Source: CAYMRB01 sp964392615 (GTDB taxonomy: Bacteria > Planctomycetota > UBA8108). From it: a stretch of 19,368 nt of DNA. The number at the start of each line of letters is the position of its first letter. Positions within the stretch are counted from its first letter, which is position 1. The notes beneath the pieces are model-generated. The model did no database searches. It was not told where the DNA came from and saw nothing but the letters and a program-made list of their open reading frames with translations. The DNA lies in NCBI GenBank assembly GCA_964392615.1, contig CAYMRB010000164.1:1-19368 (forward strand), written 5' to 3'. This document shows, piece after piece, positions 16,001 through 19,368 of this stretch. Made by a program: the position numbers and the translations under genes.

Positions 16001-16924
16001 GCCGGCGAGGTCCCGCCGTCGTGCGAGGAGCTGCCGGATCGATTCTGCGTCCTCGCGTTCGGGAAGCTCGGCGGTGCCGAGCTCAACTACAGCTCCGACA
16101 TCGACCTCCTCGCCGTCTTCGACGATATGGGGCTCGAGTCGAGCGGCCCGCATCGGCGCGAGCTCGAGGTCTGCGCGTCGGAGGTCGTCCGTCGGCTGTG
16201 CTCGGACCTGACCGAGCACACCGCACAGGGATACGCCTACCGCGTCGACTTGCGGTTGCGACCGTTTGGCGGCGTCGGCGAGATCGTGTCGTCGATCACC
16301 GCGCTCGAGACGTACTACCGCGACACGGCGAAGCTCTGGGAGGTCCAGGCCTTGCTGAAGCTGCGTCCGATCGCCGGTAACACGCAAGTCGGCTACGACT
16401 GCGTCGAGCGACTTCGCCCTCTGCTCTTCGAGCGGCGCGAGCGGGGCTGCATCGCTCGCGAGATCAGTGCCATGCGCGATCTCGTGGTCAGCGAGCACGC
16501 GGCGCGTTCGCTCGGCAGCGGCTTCGACGTCAAGAATGGCGCCGGTGGCATTCGTGACATCGAGTTCCTCTGTCAGGGGCTGCAGCTCGCAGGGATGTCC
16601 GAGCAGCCCGCGCTTCTGACCGGCAACACGCTCGAGGCCTTGAATGCTCTCGACGAAACGGGGATCCTCGAGAGCGACGAGGCCGCGCAGCTGGCGGACG
16701 ACTACCGCTGGCTGCGTTGCGTGGAGCATCAACTGCAGATCCTGCACAACCGACAGACGCACACGATTCCGGAGTCGGAAGACGAGCTCGAGGCGTTGGC
16801 GCGGTGCGTGTGCGGAGCGGCCGCGAGCGGCGCCGTGTTTCTCGACGAGCTCGAACGTCGTCGCAAGCGCGTGCGTCAGGCGTACCTCGCCCGCCTGATC
16901 GAGGGAGAGGAAGTCGAACCATGA
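13073..16924 (+). CDS. glnE: Bifunctional glutamine synthetase adenylyltransferase/adenylyl-removing enzyme with N-terminal ACT domains
   Basis: Adds and removes AMP on glutamine synthetase to match nitrogen supply; cytoplasmic. Residues about 68-105 are a probable first ACT domain, 111-137 a basic Pro/Arg linker, and 216-285 a clear second ACT domain (VEIEFDNDIGSFTRLSLL, then TPAFLYSISSALALQGCSIEHV) like the C-terminal ACT domains of GlnD. The GlnE part has two nucleotidyltransferase domains: GLGKLGGGALGYASDIEILLVY (D490, E492; D-x-D usual) and AFGKLGGAELNYSSDIDLL (D1009, D1011), with FLADTLIRNPAFFDW before the second and GAGGIRDIEFLCQGLQL after. Length is 1283 residues against about 950 for E. 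coli GlnE. ATG 13073 is chosen although no Shine-Dalgarno is seen; ATG 13022 lies before the terminator, and GTG 13130 is an alternative. No glnD, glnB or glnA is nearby. It overlaps the next gene by 4 bases. Confidence 0.92.
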   Translation: MRPAVRHLLSLCPEVDEGLVREHIKRLSDDYFDRFDLDDIARHLRGLAKLGPDSPVELLIDPAGDGYSACTVLAYDSPSVFSLITGVFCAAGANIVSGDVFTWARSLDRGVARSAPRPKPRSPGRPSPRGRRAPPEPDWYRRCIVDRFLCAFEEDGGGRDADAASKRRLRRLLDDVFSLLAAGDDAAIVAARHRVNEKVTARLVELRGTEQPVLYPVEIEFDNDIGSFTRLSLLSQDTPAFLYSISSALALQGCSIEHVHIRTVEGRVRDVIDFLDKHGHQIDDDDTLQGIRLCALLTKQFTYFLDRAPDPYTALSRFEQLVEGFLKIPEDARSVDLTDPRLMKDLARLLGASDFLWEDFIRLQYEALLPVLESGGDRRRQEEPVGERLAAALAGATTLQERRDRLNRFKDDEIVLIDLDHILDPEVNFRCFAGRLTALAEEVIRVAAQIVWDGLVERYGRPLTVAGLEAPWAIFGLGKLGGGALGYASDIEILLVYGDNGRTDGESYRTNTEFFNEMALDLAKLIRAKREGIFEVDLRLRPYGKNGPNACSLESFCTYYGVGGDAHSVERLALVRMRAVAGDPDLGARVERLRDELTYASRNVNPEEIYEVRVRQYEDRRKPGRYNAKYSPGALVDLEYTVQLLQVLYSPKYPKLQTPSIHRGLEELRSARVIADKECRRLTKAYVFFRQLINGLRMLRGSAKDLYLPELDSDEFLHLARRMGYETQDGLGPEQQLHVEFETRSAAVRTFVTGHLGKDSLPGPPSGNVADLLLAENPPDELVESTLDAVGFRDVTRAFANLRSLAGDEMRSDAFTDLAVLACDFLRTEPDPDMALNNWERFLGELDHPVAHFRLLLSQPQRLAFLLGVFSRSQFLADTLIRNPAFFDWATEPSRLHPIRKRRDLVRELRGLSRDHTDRTEWCNAMRLFVRREVLRIGARDMCLRVPLEEVTTELSKLAEAVVQVTLRRSWRMMSEAGEVPPSCEELPDRFCVLAFGKLGGAELNYSSDIDLLAVFDDMGLESSGPHRRELEVCASEVVRRLCSDLTEHTAQGYAYRVDLRLRPFGGVGEIVSSITALETYYRDTAKLWEVQALLKLRPIAGNTQVGYDCVERLRPLLFERRERGCIAREISAMRDLVVSEHAARSLGSGFDVKNGAGGIRDIEFLCQGLQLAGMSEQPALLTGNTLEALNALDETGILESDEAAQLADDYRWLRCVEHQLQILHNRQTHTIPESEDELEALARCVCGAAASGAVFLDELERRRKRVRQAYLARLIEGEEVEP

Positions 16925-18426
16925 GATTCTCGTGTTGCGTCGCGTGCGCTGCCATCGTGTCGATATCCGTCGCGGTCCGCGGCGGCGATCAGCCTCAATG
17001 GGGCGAGCGGCACTCGCGCAATATGGTCTCGTCCGAGACGGGATTGGCCGCGAGCTTCGACCCCCAGAGCGGCGAGAACGTCAAGTGGTCCGTTCCACTC
17101 GGCTCGCAGTCGTACTCGACGCCGATCGTGTCGCAGGGCCGCGTCTTTGTCGGAACGAACAACGGCCGACCTCGCGATCCGCGACACAAGGGCGACCGCG
17201 GTGTCCTTCTGTGCCTCGACGAGGACGACGGTGCGCTGCGGTGGCAACTGGTCGTGCCGAAGCTCGAGCAGGATCAGTTTCTCGATTGGCCGCGCGTCGG
17301 CCTCGTGTCGCCGCCATCCGTCGAAGGTGATCGCCTCTACCTCGTCAGCAACCGCGGCGCCGTGCTGTGTCTCGATATCGATGGCCACGCGGACGGCAAC
17401 GACGGACCGTTCGTGGACGAGGGCCGCTTCATGGCCCGCCCGGGAGCGGGGCCGATGGAGATCGGCGACACGGACGCCGATATCGTGTGGCGCTACGACA
17501 TGCGCGAAGAGCTCGGCGTCCGACTCCACGACGAAGCGCACGCATCCGTACTGATCGACGGGCCGTTTCTGTGGATCTGCACGTCGAACGGCGTCGACGG
17601 CTCGCACAAGTACATCCTCGCGCCGAAGGCTCCGAGCCTGATCGTTCTCGAGAAGGCGACGGGGCGGCTGCTGGCGAAGGACGACCTCGGCATCGGTCCG
17701 GACATCGTCCACTGCACCTGGTCGTCGCCGGCGTTGGGCTCGGTGGGCGGTCGCAAGCTCGTGTTCTTCGGCGGTGCCAACGCGATCTGCTATGCATTCG
17801 AGCCGCTGGCGTCGATGCCCGCCGCTGGCCAGCTCGCCAAGCTGAACACCGTGTGGAAGTTCGACTGCGATCCGGAGGGGCCCCGCGGTGACCTGGCCAA
17901 GTACCAGGACAATCGCCGGGTCGGGCCGAGCACGATCATCGGCATGCCGGTCTTTCACGACGGCCGCGTCTACGTCACGTGCGGGGGCGACCTCTGGCAC
18001 GGCAAGACGAAGACGTGGATCGAATGCCTCGACGCGTCGAAGAAGGGCGATGTGACGAAGAGCGCGCGGATCTGGTCCCAGCCCCTCGTGCGCCATTGCA
18101 TGTCCACCCCGGCAGTCGCCGGCGGCCTCGTTTTCGTGCCGGACTGCGGCCGGCACCTGCATTGCTTCGACGCGCGCACCGGCGAGCCGCAGTGGTCACA
18201 CGACACGCTCGGAGAGATCTGGGGCAGCGCGCTCGTCGCGGACGGCAAGGTCTTCGTCGGCACGCGCCGGGCGCGGTTCTACGTGTTCGCGGCCGAGCGC
18301 GAGAAGAAGATCCTCGCGTCGGTCAAGCTCGACAGCGCGATCAGCGGCTCACCGACCGCAGCCAACGGCGTCGTCTACGTCTCGACGATGGCGCGGCTGT
18401 ATGCGATCGCTCCGAAGGCGCGGTGA
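16921..18426 (+). CDS. Exported PQQ-like (BamB-type) beta-propeller repeat protein
   Basis: A secreted propeller of the PQQ-binding-like family; many such proteins carry no cofactor and their function is unknown. The ATG overlaps the glnE stop (ATGA), with AGAGGAAG upstream, so translation is probably coupled. Residues 1-21 (MRFSCCVACAAIVSISVAV, then RGG) form a signal peptide. Blade-like repeats recur: NVKWSVPLGSQSYSTPIVSQG, then GRVFVGTNNG; GALRWQLVVP; GDRLYLVSNRGAVLCLD; GEPQWSHDT and GKVFVGTRRARFYVFA; GVVYVSTMARLYAI. The motif is alternating G-x-W and V-x-V strands. The insert near 143-155 (DIDGHADGNDGPF) is Asp-rich and may bind calcium. At 501 residues, the length suits seven or eight blades. 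An exported propeller coupled to a cytoplasmic nitrogen regulator is an odd pairing. Confidence 0.88.
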   Translation: MRFSCCVACAAIVSISVAVRGGDQPQWGERHSRNMVSSETGLAASFDPQSGENVKWSVPLGSQSYSTPIVSQGRVFVGTNNGRPRDPRHKGDRGVLLCLDEDDGALRWQLVVPKLEQDQFLDWPRVGLVSPPSVEGDRLYLVSNRGAVLCLDIDGHADGNDGPFVDEGRFMARPGAGPMEIGDTDADIVWRYDMREELGVRLHDEAHASVLIDGPFLWICTSNGVDGSHKYILAPKAPSLIVLEKATGRLLAKDDLGIGPDIVHCTWSSPALGSVGGRKLVFFGGANAICYAFEPLASMPAAGQLAKLNTVWKFDCDPEGPRGDLAKYQDNRRVGPSTIIGMPVFHDGRVYVTCGGDLWHGKTKTWIECLDASKKGDVTKSARIWSQPLVRHCMSTPAVAGGLVFVPDCGRHLHCFDARTGEPQWSHDTLGEIWGSALVADGKVFVGTRRARFYVFAAEREKKILASVKLDSAISGSPTAANGVVYVSTMARLYAIAPKAR

Positions 18427-18435
18427 CGCTCGACC

Positions 18436-18472
18436 AGCCCCTTTCCCGACGGGCTACGGATACACGATCCGT
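18436..18472 (+). terminator. Two small adjacent hairpins after the PQQ-propeller gene
   Basis: AGCCC/GGGCT (18436-18440 with 18451-18455) and ACGGAT/ATCCGT (18456-18461 with 18467-18472) lie 9-46 bases after the stop codon at 18426. No T run follows, so termination is only suggested. The same bases could encode the end of the possible remnant on the minus strand. Confidence 0.3.
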
Positions 18473-18561
18473 CCGCCGACCATCAGAAGTCGTTGCGCGG
18501 TAGTGAGGTAGGCGACAGCGAGCCGTCTGCTTGCACTACTGCTTGCACCAGCAGGACGGAA
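18454..18561 (-). pseudogene. Possible C-terminal remnant of an amidohydrolase-like gene
   Basis: On the minus strand a short open stretch ends in RLLMVGGRIVYP and a stop codon at 18454-18456. Many amidohydrolase-superfamily proteins end in a similar V-G-G-x-V-V-Y strand. Upstream of it the sequence (SSSASRRLAVAYLTTAQ) shows no family motif and no start codon is evident, so any gene here has lost its body. The match is short and may be chance. Confidence 0.25.
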
Positions 18562-18744
18562 TCGGGTCACGATCGCGGAGATTCTCGCGCCGCCGGCGCC
18601 TCCTCACGAACGCGTGCTGACGGGCCGAACGTACCGCCCATCGATCCCGGCATCGCCGCCTTCGCGGCGACACTGCGCGCCCTGCCGCTAGAGTCCCGGC
18701 GGCAACTTGCACGACTGCTCACCGAGGACGAGGAAACGCCGTGA
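18493..18744 (+). CDS. Possible small hypothetical protein (83 codons, TTG start)
   Basis: Not recognised. The last 34 residues (IDPGIAAFAATLRALPLES, then RRQLARLLTEDEETP) look like a real amphipathic helical segment, and its stop codon overlaps the next gene's start (GTGATG). The first 50 residues are low-complexity S, T, A, G, R and D, and the only usual start codon in frame is TTG at 18493 with no convincing ribosome site. It may be a real small gene with a different start or a decayed gene whose front part is lost. The stretch 18427-18740 otherwise holds only the small hairpins, the remnant and a CTGCTTGCAC direct repeat. Confidence 0.3.
   Translation: MRGSEVGDSEPSACTTACTSRTESGHDRGDSRAAGASSRTRADGPNVPPIDPGIAAFAATLRALPLESRRQLARLLTEDEETP
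18527..18548. repeat. Direct repeat CTGCTTGCAC, two copies
   Basis: CTGCTTGCAC occurs at 18527-18536 and 18539-18548 with two bases between. It lies in the low-complexity part of the doubtful small reading frame and could be a small duplication. Confidence 0.5.
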
Positions 18745-19013
18745 TGCCTGCCGCAAGCGACGGCATCGTCATTCGGATGTTCGACAACGACGCGACGGAG
18801 CGGCTCACGCTCGACGCTGAGGAACTCGCGGCGCTCGAGTGGGTGCTCGCCGTTACGCGAAGGGGCGACGTGCTGCGGACCGTCGAGGTGACCGTCGAAC
18901 TCGACGCGGACACGCTCGCAGTTCTCACCCGGGCGATAGACTCGCGGGACTTGCCGTCGTGCACTGGTCGTCTTGCTGACAAGGTGGAGACGGCGTCGCG
19001 GAAGATCGAGTAG
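18741..19013 (+). CDS. Small hypothetical protein (about 90 residues)
   Basis: Not recognised. Starts at GTG 18741 or the adjacent ATG 18744; AGGA at 18731-18734 is well placed for both. The protein is acidic, with alternating hydrophobic strands and helices (GIVIRMFDNDATERLTLD, AEELAALEWVLAVTRRG, VEVTVELDADTLAVLTRAID), as in a compact soluble alpha/beta domain. It has no signal peptide and no cysteine pair or metal motif; one Cys is near the end. It overlaps the stop of the preceding doubtful frame, which suggests coupling if that frame is real. An inverted repeat at 19033-19060 follows. Confidence 0.55.
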   Translation: MMPAASDGIVIRMFDNDATERLTLDAEELAALEWVLAVTRRGDVLRTVEVTVELDADTLAVLTRAIDSRDLPSCTGRLADKVETASRKIE

Positions 19014-19032
19014 CGTAGGTCTGTGTTCCGCA

Positions 19033-19060
19033 CGCCAGCACGATCTAGTGCCTCCTGGCG
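19033..19060 (+). terminator. Hairpin between two small genes
   Basis: CGCCAG (19033-19038) pairs with CTGGCG (19055-19060); inside, CAC (19039-19041) pairs with GTG (19048-19050), leaving a four-base bulge. It begins 19 bases after the preceding stop. No T run follows, so it may be a weak terminator or a leader structure of the next gene. Confidence 0.3.
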
Positions 19061-19095
19061 CTGAGTCTGGGAACGTAGACAGCAGGGAGCCGGTC

Positions 19096-19326
19096 ATGAG
19101 TAACCGCATGGTCCTGACCTGGGTTGCACTCGGCGCGTTCGTCGGCGCCATCGTCGGGTCGACGTTCGGATGGCTTGTCGCCCACTCGGGATCACCGTGG
19201 ATTCGGTCCGAGGACGACGTTGGACAAGCTGACGACCACGCGCAGGGTCGCTTTAGCTTGGTCGCAGGTCCGGACAAGTTCGTGTTCCGGATCGACACAC
19301 ACACGGGGGTTACCTGCATAGGGTAG
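19096..19326 (+). CDS. Small single-pass membrane protein of unknown function (76 residues)
   Basis: Not recognised. ATG at 19096 has AGGGAG ending 6 bases upstream; the frame extends further upstream without a better start. Residues 5-30 (MVLTWVALGAFVGAIVGSTF, then GWLVAH) are a membrane segment or uncleaved signal. The remaining 45 residues are hydrophilic and end in RFSLVAGPDKFVFRIDTHTG and a short VTCIG tail. The V-F-R-I-D-T-x-T-G pattern is often seen in small exported beta-type domains that end with a D-T-x-T-G strand turn; here the protein stops soon after, so it may be shortened. The final 42 bases of the window show nothing more. Confidence 0.6.
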   Translation: MSNRMVLTWVALGAFVGAIVGSTFGWLVAHSGSPWIRSEDDVGQADDHAQGRFSLVAGPDKFVFRIDTHTGVTCIG

Positions 19327-19368
19327 GCTGAATCGGACAACGGGAGCCGGGAAATCACCCCACACCTC

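Noticed and set aside
14387..16762. 791-codon minus-strand open frame opposite glnE
   Set aside because: It lies wholly within glnE, whose motifs are clear; it has no recognisable domain and the composition expected of an antisense shadow.
18567..19358. 263-codon minus-strand open frame in the right-hand tail
   Set aside because: Its translation shows no domain or signal, and the plus-strand frames here have ribosome sites and a membrane segment.

Overview
The window is a GC-rich, gene-dense bacterial chromosome segment with Shine-Dalgarno starts. Its mix of families suggests Planctomycetota: a sodium:solute symporter with an extra C-terminal domain, a Tat-exported sialidase-like propeller, a PQQ-type propeller, secreted or anchored proteins with helical repeats, and a small sigma factor. 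This is an inference from gene content; Acidobacteriota or Myxococcota are not excluded. No rRNA, tRNA, CRISPR array, intact insertion sequence or prophage was seen.

Layout. (1) 1-4279, plus strand: a symporter cut by the left edge, then a secreted protein of unknown function, probably one operon. (2) 4289-6088, minus strand: a sigma-70-like (ECF-type) factor followed by a Tat-exported BNR/Asp-box propeller. (3) 6257-8582, plus strand, divergent from the sigma gene: a two-gene unit coding for an XRE helix-turn-helix fused to an inositol-monophosphatase-like domain, and an endonuclease/exonuclease/phosphatase (EEP) family hydrolase. An inverted repeat lies between the divergent genes. (4) 8682-10518: a membrane-anchored coiled-coil and helical-repeat protein converges with an orphan polymorphic-toxin-type (type 44-like) protein. 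(5) 10804-12798: an exported metallophosphoesterase with a fibronectin-like domain. (6) 12799-13072: a gene-free spacer with repeats and an intrinsic terminator ending about 19 bases before the next start. (7) 13073-18426: a GlnE-type glutamine synthetase adenylyltransferase with two N-terminal ACT domains, overlapping by 4 bases an exported PQQ-like propeller gene. (8) 18427-19368: a looser tail of small hypothetical genes and a possible gene remnant.

Best candidates for something new: the XRE-IMPase plus EEP pair with its probable operator, in which the IMPase seems to lack the usual first metal-binding glutamate; the ACT-ACT-GlnE fusion, whose first nucleotidyltransferase site reads D-I-E instead of D-x-D; and the repeat-plus-terminator leader ahead of it, which looks like a possible attenuator. 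All family calls come from reading motifs; no database search was run.
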